Shown one piece after another: positions 1-9,216 of a stretch of 64,000 nt of DNA. Origin of the DNA: Acidobacteriota bacterium (lineage in GTDB: Bacteria; Acidobacteriota; Terriglobia; Terriglobales; Acidobacteriaceae); contig JAJYSV010000006.1 in the NCBI GenBank assembly GCA_021793405.1, positions 62,001 through 126,000 on the forward strand, given 5' to 3'. The position numbers and the translations under genes were made by a program. How positions within the stretch are numbered: position 1 is the first letter of the stretch; the number at the start of each line of letters is the position of its first letter. Below the pieces are notes generated by a model. It worked only from the letters and a program-made list of their open reading frames with translations. It was not told where the DNA came from and did no database searches.

Positions 1-350
1 TTAAACAGTCCAAGGAACCATGCTCCCACGCCGACAATCGCCACAATGCGAACGAACTGAAACACGCCGAAGCCGCAGGCGCGCATGGCGGTCACTTCGC
101 TGTCCGCTGCCAGGCGACTGAGCCCCAACAAAACTCCCACTAACACCGCCATCGGGATGGTAACGGTCAAAGAATTCGGCAGCGTAAAGACGACCAGTTT
201 CAGAACGCTGGCCGGGGACGCGCCGTCCTGCACGACCAACTCCAAAATCTGTACCAACTGGGGCATGAACAGGACAAAGGTGAACAACGCCATCCCCACA
301 AGTGTGTGGGAGAGGACTTCGCCGAGAATGTAGCGTGTCAGGATGCGCAC
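1..350 (-). CDS. lptF: LptF/LptG-family LPS export permease, N-terminal part
   Basis: This is the first ~116 codons of a YjgP/YjgQ (LptF/LptG) permease, cut by the window edge. The family forms the inner-membrane core of the LptB2FG transporter that extracts lipopolysaccharide from the inner membrane. The reverse strand from a GTG at 350 reads MRILTRYILGEV, the typical amphipathic start, followed by a membrane segment (GMALFTFVLFMPQLVQIL). Further on come TLPNSLTVTIPMAVLVG and LAADSEVTAMRACGF, both hallmarks of the family (the SEVTAMRA loop is very conserved). I chose GTG because no ATG precedes the conserved motif. LptF is preferred over LptG because of the RILTRYI start, but the split is not certain from this fragment. 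It is divergent from the M13 peptidase gene. Confidence 0.85.
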   Translation of the reverse strand, partial: MRILTRYILGEVLSHTLVGMALFTFVLFMPQLVQILELVVQDGASPASVLKLVVFTLPNSLTVTIPMAVLVGVLLGLSRLAADSEVTAMRACGFGVFQFVRIVAIVGVGAWFLGLF

Positions 351-541
351 AGTCGTTGTCTTAATAGTTCTGCGAATTTTCCGGCCGCAGTCGCGCGCCT
401 TGGATACCTCAAGTGTAGCGCCAGAGGCTTCGGCATCGCTTTGCACAATACAGCATTTCATTCATGCTACCCTGTCCCGTGGCCTCTATAGATAGCTGCA
501 TCATTACGTTTGGAATACGCACCGGAACGAGGAGCGTCCGA

Positions 542-2629
542 ATGAAATTTGAGTCGTCCAGGAATTTTTATGCCTATTTCAGTCTCTGCATTTTTCTCGC
601 GACCTCGGTGCTTGCCGCTCACGCGCAGAGCGCGCAGATTTCGCCGTCGTCGGTAACTCACGGCATCGCCGTAGCCAACATGGATCGCTCGATCACGCCG
701 GGGGACAATTTCTACCTCTATGCCAATGGCGACTGGATCCAGCGCACCGTGATTCCAGCGGACCGCGCCGCGGTCGGAGTTTTCTCCACGCTCGATGACG
801 TGGCGAATAAGAATACCGCGGCGCTCATTCAGGAGGCCGCTAAATCCAATGCTCCCGCGGGCTCGAATACACGCAAAATCGCCGACCTCTATAACTCCTA
901 CATGAACGAAGCTGCGATCGAGGCCAAGGGGCTGGCGCCGCTGCATCCGCAGCTTACCGCGATCGCTGCCATCCAAACGAAGCGCGAATTAGCGCGTGCC
1001 CTGGGCGAAAGCCTCCGCGCCGACGTCGATCCACTCAACAACACAAATTTCCATACGGCCAACCTCTTCGGGTTGTGGGTCGCTCCTGGCTTCAACGATT
1101 CCGACCACTACACCGCATACCTTCTGCAAGGAGGTCTGGAGTTGCCGGACCGCGAATACTATCTGAACGACAGTGCCCACATGAAGGAGATTCAGGCGAA
1201 GTATCAGACGCATGTTTCGGCAATGTTCCGGCTCGCCGGGTTCGACGACGCGGATGGACGCGCCGCTCGCGTCATTGCCCTGGAGCATGCGATCGCGGAG
1301 ACCCACACCAGCCTGGCGGATGACGAAGACATCCACAAAGCGAACAACACATGGAAGCATTCGGATTTTTCCGCGAAAGCTCCTGGTTTGGACTGGGCGG
1401 AGTATTTCAGCGGCGCCGGACTTACGCAGCAGGCGAGCTTCATCGTGTGGCAGCCGAATGCGTTCACCGGTGAGGCTGCGCTGGTCGCATCCACTCCTGT
1501 AGACACATGGAAAGACTGGCTCGCATACCACGCGATCGAAAATTATGCCGGAGTACTGCCGAAACCCCTGGCGGATGAGGAGTTCGCCTTCTTTGGCAAA
1601 ACGCTGACGGGCGTGCCCCAGCAGCGTCCACGTTGGCAGCGCGGTGTGCGCCTGGTCGACGATTTGCTGGGCGACGCTGTGGGGAAAATTTACGCGCAAC
1701 GCTATTTCTCGCCGCCAGCGAAGGCGGAAGCGCAGGCCATGGTGGCCAACATCATCGCGGCCTATCGAGTGCGCATCGAAGCGTTACCGTGGATGGCGCC
1801 CGCAACTAAGGCGGAGGCGGAAGCGAAGCTCACTACCCTCTATGTGGGCGTCGGATATCCGGAAACTTGGCACAGCTATGCCGGCTATGATGTCAGGCCG
1901 GATGATATTTTCGGCAACATCCGGCGCGCTGCCTTGTTTCACTATCACCAGCAGGTCGAACGGCTGGGCAAGCCAGTTGATCGCAAGGAGTGGAGCATGA
2001 CGCCGCAGACGGTGAACGCCGTGAATCTGCCGCTGCAAAACGCATTGAACTTTCCGGCCGCAATTCTGCAGCCGCCCTTCTTCGATCCGAAAGCGCCCGC
2101 AGCTGCGAACTATGGAGCCATTGGCTCGATTATCGGGCATGAAATCAGCCACACGTTTGATACCGAGGGCAGTACGTTTGATTCCAAGGGCCGCTTGCGC
2201 GACTGGTGGACGCCTGCGGACTTGGCCCATTTCGAAGCAGCCACGGCCAAGCTAGCGGCGCAGTATGACACCTACAAGCCATTTCCTGATCTTCACGTAA
2301 ACGGCAAGCAGACACTGGCGGAAGACATCGCGGACGTCGCCGGGATCTCCGCAGCATATGACGGCTATCACGCCTCGCTCGCGCGCAAAGCCGCGCCCGT
2401 TCAGGATGGCTTTTCCGGCGATCAGCAGTTCTTCATCGCCTTCGGTCAGAACTGGGGAATGAAAATCCGCCCAGCTGCGCTGCGCCGGCAGGTGATGACC
2501 GACCCCCATGCTCCGGCGCAATATCGCGCCGATACTGTGCGCAACATCGACGCATGGTACAAGGCGTTCGATGTAAAGCCGGGGCAGACGCTGTACCTGG
2601 CCCCGCCGGACCGCGTTCGCATCTGGTAA
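542..2629 (+). CDS. Secreted M13 (neprilysin/PepO-like) zinc metallopeptidase
   Basis: A 695-residue M13 peptidase, close to the usual ~680-residue family length. ATG 542 is preferred over an upstream in-frame ATG (464). It follows GAGGAG at 7-base spacing, and it opens a clean signal peptide (hydrophobic FSLCIFLATSVLAAHA, cleavage near residue 25-28). The mature protein begins with the M13_N type segment containing MDRSITPGDNFYLYANG. The zinc site is HEISH at residues 533-537 inside GHEISHTFD, with the third ligand Glu594 in LAEDIADVAGI. The C-terminus ends RVRIW and lacks the Cys of the mammalian CxxW ending, which is common in bacterial members. It should cleave peptides in the periplasm or outside the cell. 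Physiological substrates cannot be read from sequence. Confidence 0.95.
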   Translation: MKFESSRNFYAYFSLCIFLATSVLAAHAQSAQISPSSVTHGIAVANMDRSITPGDNFYLYANGDWIQRTVIPADRAAVGVFSTLDDVANKNTAALIQEAAKSNAPAGSNTRKIADLYNSYMNEAAIEAKGLAPLHPQLTAIAAIQTKRELARALGESLRADVDPLNNTNFHTANLFGLWVAPGFNDSDHYTAYLLQGGLELPDREYYLNDSAHMKEIQAKYQTHVSAMFRLAGFDDADGRAARVIALEHAIAETHTSLADDEDIHKANNTWKHSDFSAKAPGLDWAEYFSGAGLTQQASFIVWQPNAFTGEAALVASTPVDTWKDWLAYHAIENYAGVLPKPLADEEFAFFGKTLTGVPQQRPRWQRGVRLVDDLLGDAVGKIYAQRYFSPPAKAEAQAMVANIIAAYRVRIEALPWMAPATKAEAEAKLTTLYVGVGYPETWHSYAGYDVRPDDIFGNIRRAALFHYHQQVERLGKPVDRKEWSMTPQTVNAVNLPLQNALNFPAAILQPPFFDPKAPAAANYGAIGSIIGHEISHTFDTEGSTFDSKGRLRDWWTPADLAHFEAATAKLAAQYDTYKPFPDLHVNGKQTLAEDIADVAGISAAYDGYHASLARKAAPVQDGFSGDQQFFIAFGQNWGMKIRPAALRRQVMTDPHAPAQYRADTVRNIDAWYKAFDVKPGQTLYLAPPDRVRIW

Positions 2630-2658
2630 GACTGGTTAACCATCTCCTTTTGCCGGAT

Positions 2659-4224
2659 TTAGTGCCAGTTTTTCGCACGCGGCCAATATACGGTGAGCGG
2701 CATTTTTCCGCCGCGACAGAGATAGATCGGCCTGTTTTCATTCGGCATGGCCAGCGGATTGTCCGTCGCCCCGACCTGCTCAACGGAAGTACAGTACCTC
2801 TCCAATCCCTCTTTGGGTTCTCCAACCACGATTAACAATTGGCCGGTGTAACCGTGCGGACCCCAATAGAAATAATTCTGGTGTCCGCTGATGGCAGGCG
2901 GCAGACCATATTTCTTGCCGAAGAGATCGATGGCGCCGGCTTCTCCATAGTTGTTGCAGAAGATCCCAGCCTTGGCTTGGTCGGCAGGCGACAACGAACG
3001 ATAAATTCGCGCGACCTCGGCCACCAGGCCATGCCATCCGAAACGGTCGGCATAAAACTGCGGCAGCGGACCCGTCTTTGCCGTCTCCGTGTTTATATTG
3101 ACCAGATGCAGCGCTCGAGTGTAGCGAATCCACGCGTACGGCGGCAGCGCCGGTATCCCCATTGGAAGTGTGATCGCACCGAGGATTGCCATGACCACGC
3201 ACCATGCCGGCAGCAGCCATGCGGTTTTGCGGGATGCGGAAAACATGGATTGCCAGGCAAGCGCTCCCGCGGCGAACAGGACCGGATAAACCGGCGCCAC
3301 GTAGTAGTCCTTGGCGTAGAGATGAATCATGATCGCGAGCAGAACCAGATACATGATTCCAATCCATCGAAAGCCGCGCGCGGACTTGGCCACGAACAGC
3401 CAAATGATTCCAGGCAACAGCAGAAAAATGCTGAGCGGATGCAGCATCAGGATTTGCGCGCCCAGGAATGCGAGTGGCCCAAGCTTCACGTTTTTATTGC
3501 TGTGGGCTACATTATTCAGCCATACCAGAGTCGGCCATTGGTGATGGATCTGCCACAAGAGATAGGGGAGCGCGATGAGAAAGATCAACCCAACCGCCGC
3601 CAATGTCCAGCGGCTCCACAAAAGGCGGCGCTGCGGGGTCAGCAGCAACCCAACGAGCAGGGCTACCAGAAAAAATGCGATCGACGGCTTGTTCAGCAAC
3701 CCCAGGCCGCCTGAAATTCCAAACGCAATCCACCAGCGCGGGCTGCCTCCACGAACCATCCACAGAACCGTCAGCACACATCCCATCCAGAACATGGGCT
3801 CGAAAGAATTCATCGAGAGAAAGCTATCGATTCCTAGATAGACTGGCGCGATCAGCACGGCAGTCATCGCCAGAATCTGCGCCATGCGCTTGCCGCCCAG
3901 CAGCCAGACCAGCACCCCGGTCAGAAAGACTTTTACTGCGCCCGCCAGTCCGGAGAAAAGACGGAAGAAAGCAAGATTATGAAAACCGAACAGCATCTCC
4001 GCAATCCGCGCCTGCAGTGCCACGATCGGCCCCTGGTCCACATAGCCCCAGGCAAGATGGCGCCCGCACAGGATGTAGTACATCTCGTCGCGAAAAATTC
4101 CGTAGCCGACATGCTGCGCCACGATATTTCCCACAAACTCAATCGCAAGTTTGATCCCTGCGAAGACGAGTGCAAGCTGGAGTACTGGCTTCCAGTTCTC
4201 GTCAGCCGCTGTTTGAACTTCCAT
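2659..4224 (-). CDS. GT39/ArnT-like membrane glycosyltransferase (copy A)
   Basis: A 521-residue polytopic protein of the dolichyl-phosphate-mannose mannosyltransferase type (PMT_2/GT39, GT-C fold). Such enzymes transfer a sugar from a polyprenyl-phosphate donor on the outer face of the inner membrane. The acidic pair in the first periplasmic loop is visible as FRDEMYYILCGRHLAWGYVD. About nine or more hydrophobic spans follow, then a soluble C-terminal part with YGEAGAIDLFG and SGHQNYFYWG. The start follows GGAG at 5-base spacing. It is a paralogue of the gene at 4490-6103 (roughly 60% identical by eye over the whole length) and lies immediately downstream of it on the same strand. A remnant of the uvrC 3' end lies between the two. 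Acceptor and donor are unknown. Confidence 0.85.
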   Translation of the reverse strand: MEVQTAADENWKPVLQLALVFAGIKLAIEFVGNIVAQHVGYGIFRDEMYYILCGRHLAWGYVDQGPIVALQARIAEMLFGFHNLAFFRLFSGLAGAVKVFLTGVLVWLLGGKRMAQILAMTAVLIAPVYLGIDSFLSMNSFEPMFWMGCVLTVLWMVRGGSPRWWIAFGISGGLGLLNKPSIAFFLVALLVGLLLTPQRRLLWSRWTLAAVGLIFLIALPYLLWQIHHQWPTLVWLNNVAHSNKNVKLGPLAFLGAQILMLHPLSIFLLLPGIIWLFVAKSARGFRWIGIMYLVLLAIMIHLYAKDYYVAPVYPVLFAAGALAWQSMFSASRKTAWLLPAWCVVMAILGAITLPMGIPALPPYAWIRYTRALHLVNINTETAKTGPLPQFYADRFGWHGLVAEVARIYRSLSPADQAKAGIFCNNYGEAGAIDLFGKKYGLPPAISGHQNYFYWGPHGYTGQLLIVVGEPKEGLERYCTSVEQVGATDNPLAMPNENRPIYLCRGGKMPLTVYWPRAKNWH

Positions 4225-4365
4225 GGAGGCTCCGAATCACATAGTAGAACAGCGCCCCTCATCCACATGCATGAGGCTGACATGGAATACGAACCAGCCC
4301 AGGAAAAGTTCCCGCGGCGCATACGTATCGCGCCCGGTTCGCCGCAGGATCAGAAAATTTCTGCG

Positions 4366-4466
4366 CTACTCCGTTGGCTCGGTGGTGGAGACGGATGCCT
4401 GAAAGTGGGCACAAATTGCTTCCGCGACTTTGCGGGACACGACCGACTCAGCGCTTCCAGGGAAGC
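4366..4466 (-). pseudogene. Detached copy of the uvrC 3' end
   Basis: On the minus strand these ~100 bases repeat the last ~33 codons of uvrC. They encode an ASLEAL start and, after a one-base deletion, VVSRKVAEAICAHFQ, then a different tail (ASVSTTEPTE) and its own TAG. From 4398 to 4466 the DNA is identical to 6220-6289 inside uvrC apart from that single missing base. Outside the shared block the sequences diverge sharply. It is therefore a relic, not a gene. The natural reading is that this is the original uvrC ending and that the GT39 copy B segment was placed between it and the rest of uvrC. Confidence 0.85.
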
Positions 4467-4489
4467 TTGACGATTTCCTTCTTGCGGAC

Positions 4490-6103
4490 TCAGTACCAGT
4501 TCTTTACGTGCGGCCAATAGAGATAGAGCGGAATCTTTTCTCCGCGGCACAGATAAATTGGGCGGTTGGAAAAATGGTTTGCCAGGGGGTTATATACTCG
4601 CTCGATCTCTTGAACAGATGCAAACCGCTTTTGCAGGTCCTGTTTCGACCATCCTATTACGATCAGCACTCGTCCGGTGTAGCCGTTGGAACCCCAATAA
4701 AAGTAATTTTGATGGCCGCTGACTGCGGTGGGCAGACCATATCTCGGGCCATAGATATTGATTGCGCTCGCCTCGCCGTAGTTATCGCAGTAAATTCCGG
4801 TTTCAGCTCGCTCTTCTGGGGACAAGGACGCGTAGACAGTTGCGACATCCGCTACAAAATGATGCCAGCCCAAGCGGTCAGCGAGGATATTTAGAAGGGG
4901 ACTCCCGTCCGGACGGTCCGACTTCGGGATGAGGTGCATGACCGTCGCGTAGAAGGGAACCGTTGTGTGGGGTGGCAGGACGGGAACCACAAGCGGGAGG
5001 GTGATTGCGCCCCAAACAGCGATCACAGAGCCGAGAGCGGGCAAAAGCCAGGCAGTTTTGCGCGAAGCAGTAAGCCATTCCTGAAGCGCCAGAGCTCCAG
5101 CAGCAAAGAGGACGGGATAAACCGGGGCAACATAGTAATTCAAGGCATGGGCACGCATCATGACGACGAGCATTCCCAAAAACATGATGCCAATCCAACG
5201 GAAGCGGCACGCTGATTTCGCCGTAAGTAGCCATATCAGCCCAGGAAGGGTCAGAAAAATACTGACCGGGTTGAGCATCGTGATCTGCTCCTGAAGAAAA
5301 GCGAGCGGGCCTAAATTCCCATTGAGATTGTCGTGATTGATCTTGTATAGCAATTCCCACATGGGCCAGTGTCGATTCGCCTGCCAGACCATGAGCGGCA
5401 TCGCGATGCCCACGATGAGTGCAACCGCAACTAACGCCCAGCGGCTGCGTAAGAGCCGGCGTTCCGGTGTCAATAACAGGCCGCCCAATACGCCAAATAG
5501 AAAAAACGCCATGGACGGCTTGTTGAGCAGTCCGAGTCCGCCTGCAACTCCAAAAGCGATCCACCATCGCAGGCTTCCTCCGCGAATCATCCAGACGATT
5601 GCAAGCAGGCAGCTCATCCAGAACAAGGATTCAAAAGAGTTCATTGCCAGCACGCTATCCAAGGCAAGGTAAACGGGCGCGACCAGAACGGCGATCATCG
5701 CCAGCACCTGGGCCATTCTTCGGCCCCCAAACAGCCAAACCAGGACTCCAGCGATGAAAACTCTTGCCGATCCTGCGAGTGCAGCAAAAATACGGAAAAG
5801 CGCCTGGTTCTTCAGTCCAAACAGTGCTTCCGCGACATGGGCCTGCAAGGCCGCCATAGGGGCCAGATCAACATAACCCCAGGCAAGATGGCGCCCGCAC
5901 ATGATGTAGTACAGCTCGTCACCGAAAAGCCCATACCCGAAATGCTGCCCCAGCAGGCTGCCCACTGTTTGGATGGTGAGGCTGATTGCAGCGAAAAGAA
6001 CGCTTAGTTGTATGGCCTGCTGCCAGGTCATACGGAGTAGTGGGACCTCGGGATTGACTTGATTTGGAAGGGTAGCTGAAGGCTGGAAAAGACAAGCGCG
6101 CAT
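4490..6103 (-). CDS. GT39/ArnT-like membrane glycosyltransferase (copy B)
   Basis: Paralogue of copy A with the same plan: FGDELYYIMCGRHLAWGYVD in the first periplasmic loop, many hydrophobic spans, and a C-terminal part with YGEASAINIYG and SGHQNYFYWG. It is predicted to be an inner-membrane glycosyltransferase using a polyprenyl-phosphate sugar. Start choice is open. The frame is free up to a GTG at 6148; ATG 6103 (with a GGGGA at about 8 bases) and ATG 6031 (nearest to the conserved core) are alternatives. The gene begins just after uvrC and ends just before the detached uvrC tail, so it lies between two copies of the same 70 bases. This context suggests it arrived by recombination at uvrC and did not arise from a simple recent duplication of copy A. 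Confidence 0.83.
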   Translation of the reverse strand: MRACLFQPSATLPNQVNPEVPLLRMTWQQAIQLSVLFAAISLTIQTVGSLLGQHFGYGLFGDELYYIMCGRHLAWGYVDLAPMAALQAHVAEALFGLKNQALFRIFAALAGSARVFIAGVLVWLFGGRRMAQVLAMIAVLVAPVYLALDSVLAMNSFESLFWMSCLLAIVWMIRGGSLRWWIAFGVAGGLGLLNKPSMAFFLFGVLGGLLLTPERRLLRSRWALVAVALIVGIAMPLMVWQANRHWPMWELLYKINHDNLNGNLGPLAFLQEQITMLNPVSIFLTLPGLIWLLTAKSACRFRWIGIMFLGMLVVMMRAHALNYYVAPVYPVLFAAGALALQEWLTASRKTAWLLPALGSVIAVWGAITLPLVVPVLPPHTTVPFYATVMHLIPKSDRPDGSPLLNILADRLGWHHFVADVATVYASLSPEERAETGIYCDNYGEASAINIYGPRYGLPTAVSGHQNYFYWGSNGYTGRVLIVIGWSKQDLQKRFASVQEIERVYNPLANHFSNRPIYLCRGEKIPLYLYWPHVKNWY

Positions 6104-6187
6104 CGGCAAAGTCCCCGGACTTGTAGCAGAAATTGGAATTCCGTTCACAAGTAGCAGGTTTCAGATTACCTGAACGCGATTTCAGCT

Positions 6188-8128
6188 TTACTCAGGGGGC
6201 CTTATTGAGGAGATCGAGCCCTGAAAGTGGGCACAAATTGCTTCCGCGACTTTGCGGGACACGACCGACTGCAGCGCTTCCAGGGAAGCGGACTGTACCG
6301 CGCGCAGGCTGCCGAAGTGGCTGATGAGCCGGTTGCGGGTCTGCGCGCCGACGCCGGGAATTCGCAGGAGATCGGAGTCGCGGTCGCGCATCTCGCGCCG
6401 TTTGCGATGGTACGTAATCGCGAAGCGGTGGGACTCGTCCCGGATACGCTGCACCAGGTGCAGCACCGGCGAGCGGCGATCGAGTACGACAGGTTCATCC
6501 TCCTGGCCGTACACATAGATCACTTCTTCCCGCTTTGCGATTGCGACCAATGGCTGGCTGGTAAAGCCCAATTCTTCCAAAGCGGACGCGGCGGCGTGCA
6601 ACTGTCCCAGCCCGCCATCGATCAGGATGAGGCTCGGCATGGGCCGATGCTCCTCCTGCAGACGGCGATAGCGTCGCGCGACCACCTCCCGCATGCTGGC
6701 AAAATCGTCGACGCCGACGACGGTCTTTACCTGGAATTTGCGGTATTCCGATTTGTTCATCGCGCCTTTTTCCCAGACCACCATGGAAGCCACGGTTTCC
6801 GCGCCTTGAATATGCGAAATGTCGAAGCATTCGATGCGCTCCGGCAGGTCCGGCAGATTCAGGGCATCCTGCAACGACTCCTGAATCGCACGGATGCTGG
6901 GCTGCAACACGCGGAAGCGCTGATCAAAAGACTGCTTGGCGTTTTGTCCCGCCAGGTCGAGCAAGGAACGCTTTTCCCCGCGTTGCGGCACGGCGATATC
7001 CACCTTATGTCTTGTGTGATCGCCCAGCAGCTCCGCTAATGGAACGCGGTCGACAAAGTCGACAGGCACATAGACATTGCGCGGTACATACTGTTGTTCG
7101 ATATAGAGCTGCTTCAGCAATGCGGAGAAAAAAGCGGCTGGCGAAAATGTTTCTCCAGCAGGAACCTCCGCGGACTCGGCAGGCAGTGGCGAGTCCTCTG
7201 CCATCTGCGCTTCGAGCGCCGGACTCTCCAGAGCTTGAGCGTCCGGAAATTCCGGCAAGTCTTCCCAGAAGAATTCGCGCCGGTCGACGATGCGGCCATT
7301 GCGGATGTGAAACAGGTTCGCGGCCAGCATTCCGTTTTCATAGTGGTAGCCGAAAACATCGGCATCGTCGTCGGAAGCAGCGGCCATGCGCTGTTTTTCC
7401 TGCAACTGGTGGACGGTAATTACCAGGTCACGATAGCGGCCAGCCAGCTCAAATTGCTCATTCGTAGCCGCTGCCTCCATCCTTTGCTGTAGAGATTTCT
7501 CCAGTTCCGCCGCGTGTCCCTCCAGCATCAGGCGAACATCGCGCACTGCCTCGGAGTAGATGTCCGGCGTGGTGAGCCCTTCCACGCACGGGCCCAGGCA
7601 GCGATGAATGTAGTACTGAAGACACGGCCGTGGATGATAGCGCGAAAGATCCACCTTGCAGCTGGGGATCAGGAAGATGCGATGGATCAAATCGACGATG
7701 CGATAGGCCAGGTTGCCCGGAAAGAACGGCCCATAGTAGATGGCGCCATCCTTGCGAACCCGTCGCGTCACCAGCACCTTGGGATAACGGTCACCGAGCG
7801 TCAGCTTGACGTAGGGATAGGTTTTGTCATCGCGCAGCAACACGTTGAAGCGAGGCTTGCGCTGCTTGATCAGGTTGTTTTCCAGAGCCAGCGCCTCGTG
7901 CTCGTTGGCAACCAGAATGTATTCCAGGTCGACAGCCTCGCGCATCAGGGAGCCGGTTTTGGCATTCGCCTGGGCCGCTTCAAGGAAATACGAGCGCACT
8001 CGGGAGCGAAGATTCTTCGCCTTGCCGACGTAAATCACCGCCTCATCCGCGTTGCGAAAAAGGTAGACGCCCGGCCCCGCTGGCAGATCCCGAATTTTTT
8101 CGTGGAGATCCATGGGGAAGGTATCCAT
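6188..8128 (-). CDS. uvrC: UvrC, excinuclease ABC subunit C
   Basis: A 646-residue UvrC, the dual-incision nuclease of nucleotide excision repair that works with UvrA and UvrB. The N-terminal GIY-YIG domain is clear (GVYLFRNADEAVIYVGKAKN, about residues 20-40). Next come a UVR/UvrB-binding coiled coil around residues 200-240, the RNase H-like nuclease domain (IECFDISHIQGAETVASMVV; LILIDGGLGQL), and the C-terminal helix-hairpin-helix pair (LLRIPGVGAQTRNRLISHFG). The last ~13 residues (GSISSIRPPE region) differ from the detached tail copy at 4366-4466, so the present ending may have been acquired with the inserted DNA. A start 5 codons later (MDLHEK) is possible. Confidence 0.97.
   Translation of the reverse strand: MDTFPMDLHEKIRDLPAGPGVYLFRNADEAVIYVGKAKNLRSRVRSYFLEAAQANAKTGSLMREAVDLEYILVANEHEALALENNLIKQRKPRFNVLLRDDKTYPYVKLTLGDRYPKVLVTRRVRKDGAIYYGPFFPGNLAYRIVDLIHRIFLIPSCKVDLSRYHPRPCLQYYIHRCLGPCVEGLTTPDIYSEAVRDVRLMLEGHAAELEKSLQQRMEAAATNEQFELAGRYRDLVITVHQLQEKQRMAAASDDDADVFGYHYENGMLAANLFHIRNGRIVDRREFFWEDLPEFPDAQALESPALEAQMAEDSPLPAESAEVPAGETFSPAAFFSALLKQLYIEQQYVPRNVYVPVDFVDRVPLAELLGDHTRHKVDIAVPQRGEKRSLLDLAGQNAKQSFDQRFRVLQPSIRAIQESLQDALNLPDLPERIECFDISHIQGAETVASMVVWEKGAMNKSEYRKFQVKTVVGVDDFASMREVVARRYRRLQEEHRPMPSLILIDGGLGQLHAAASALEELGFTSQPLVAIAKREEVIYVYGQEDEPVVLDRRSPVLHLVQRIRDESHRFAITYHRKRREMRDRDSDLLRIPGVGAQTRNRLISHFGSLRAVQSASLEALQSVVSRKVAEAICAHFQGSISSIRPPE
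6220..6289. repeat. 70-base direct repeat within uvrC (partner 4398-4466)
   Basis: The block starts CCTGAAAGTGGGCACAAATT and ends CAGGGAAGC. It occurs twice in the same orientation about 1.8 kb apart, differing by a single base insertion/deletion. The two copies flank the GT39 copy B gene. Their near identity contrasts with the ~60% identity of the two GT39 paralogues, so the repeats and the paralogues cannot be of the same age unless the repeat was homogenised. Confidence 0.9.
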
Positions 8129-8263
8129 TTCAGTTTAACGCCCATCCAAGAGACAGCAGGTGTCGGCGGAACGGAGCTCCAAGTATGTAAAAAGTGCCGG
8201 TCGATCCTCTTTTTTGCCCGGTAAATGCCGCATAAACACCTGCAATATAAGGAAATAGAGGGG

Positions 8264-8288
8264 CAATTGACGATTGGCTGGTCAATTG
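8264..8288. promoter_or_regulatory. Perfect 8-bp inverted repeat upstream of the OmpA-like gene
   Basis: CAATTGAC, nine bases, then GTCAATTG, a perfect dyad about 65 bases before the chosen start of the OmpA-like gene and in the divergent gap with uvrC. It has the size and spacing of an operator for a dimeric regulator. It overlaps a TTGACG that looks like a -35 box, but I found no convincing -10 at 16-18 bases. No regulator gene is adjacent. Function is a guess. Confidence 0.35.
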
Positions 8289-8351
8289 CATTCCATTCAC
8301 CACAGACTAGATTGCGGCCGCGACGGAATGGCCATGAGGAGCAGGAAGAAA

Positions 8352-9176
8352 ATGACAAAAAATCATATAAGTTCGTGGATTCTCGCGGGAGGTGCATCCT
8401 TTTTTATGCTGATCTCGGCTGGATGCGCAACCAAGAACTATGTTCGCACTCAAACGACCCCCTTGATTCAGCACACCAATGAGTTGGAAGATCAGACTGC
8501 GGCCAACCATCGCGATCTGCAGGATGTCGATACTCGCGCGACCCAGGGAATCCAGCAGGCGCAAACCGCCGCGACCACAGCCGACCAGAAGGCTCTAGCT
8601 GCCGGTCAGGCCGCCACGCAGGCACAGCAGTCCGCGCAGGAAGCTATGAATCACGCCGATACGCTGCAGAGCGTCGTCGCCAACCTCGGTACGTACCATC
8701 AGGTGGCGGACACGGATGTGCATTTCGGGTTCGATAAAGCCACGCTGACAAAACAAGGCAAGGAGAATCTGGATACTTTTGCCGCTCAACTAGGCAACAC
8801 GAAATCGTACATTCTGGAAATCACCGGCGGGACAGACTCAACGGGAGATAAGCAGTACAACTATCAGTTGAGCGAGCGCCGCGCTGAGACAGTCGCCCAA
8901 TATCTAGCCGAAAAATACAATGTTCCGGCCCACAAGTTTTATCTGATTGGAATCGGCAAAGATGTGGAAGTGGCCAGCAACAGCAGTGCCAGCGGCCGGG
9001 CCAAGAATCGCCGTGTCGAAGTCCAATTACTGTCCAATGCCACGCCGAACGGTACTCCGCAGCAAGGCGCAGCGTCGCAACCCAGCGGCCCTCCTGGAGC
9101 AATGAATTCCAGCCCCGCGATGACCGGGCAGGCCAATCCTCCGGCTGACAGCCACGCCAGCGCACAGCCGCAGTAG
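8352..9176 (+). CDS. OmpA/Pal-like peptidoglycan-binding lipoprotein
   Basis: About 274 residues from ATG 8352, preceded by GGAAG; in-frame ATGs at 8328 and 8334 are alternatives. The N-terminus is a lipoprotein-type signal (hydrophobic ILAGGASFFMLISAGC) with Cys as the likely lipidation site, although the -3 residue is Ser and not the usual Leu. Next is an Ala/Gln-rich heptad-like stretch (about residues 45-115), probably a coiled coil like Lpp. The OmpA C-terminal domain starts at DVHFGFDKATLTKQGKENLD and contains YNYQLSERRAETVAQYL and SGRAKNRRVEVQLL, the meso-DAP-binding signature. The C-terminal ~50 residues are Pro/Gly/Ala-rich and look disordered. It probably ties the outer membrane to peptidoglycan. 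A strong terminator follows. Confidence 0.88.
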   Translation: MTKNHISSWILAGGASFFMLISAGCATKNYVRTQTTPLIQHTNELEDQTAANHRDLQDVDTRATQGIQQAQTAATTADQKALAAGQAATQAQQSAQEAMNHADTLQSVVANLGTYHQVADTDVHFGFDKATLTKQGKENLDTFAAQLGNTKSYILEITGGTDSTGDKQYNYQLSERRAETVAQYLAEKYNVPAHKFYLIGIGKDVEVASNSSASGRAKNRRVEVQLLSNATPNGTPQQGAASQPSGPPGAMNSSPAMTGQANPPADSHASAQPQ

Positions 9177-9216
9177 ACGCGTTCTCCCGGATTCTCCTTC
9201 CCTCCTCCAGCTAACA

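Noticed and set aside
2600-2629. Loss of the C-terminal CxxW cysteine in the M13 peptidase as an anomaly
   Set aside because: Bacterial PepO-type members commonly lack this disulfide cysteine, so it is not unusual.
8267-8295. TTGACG as a -35 box for the OmpA-like gene
   Set aside because: No acceptable -10 at 16-18 bases; kept only as part of the inverted repeat.
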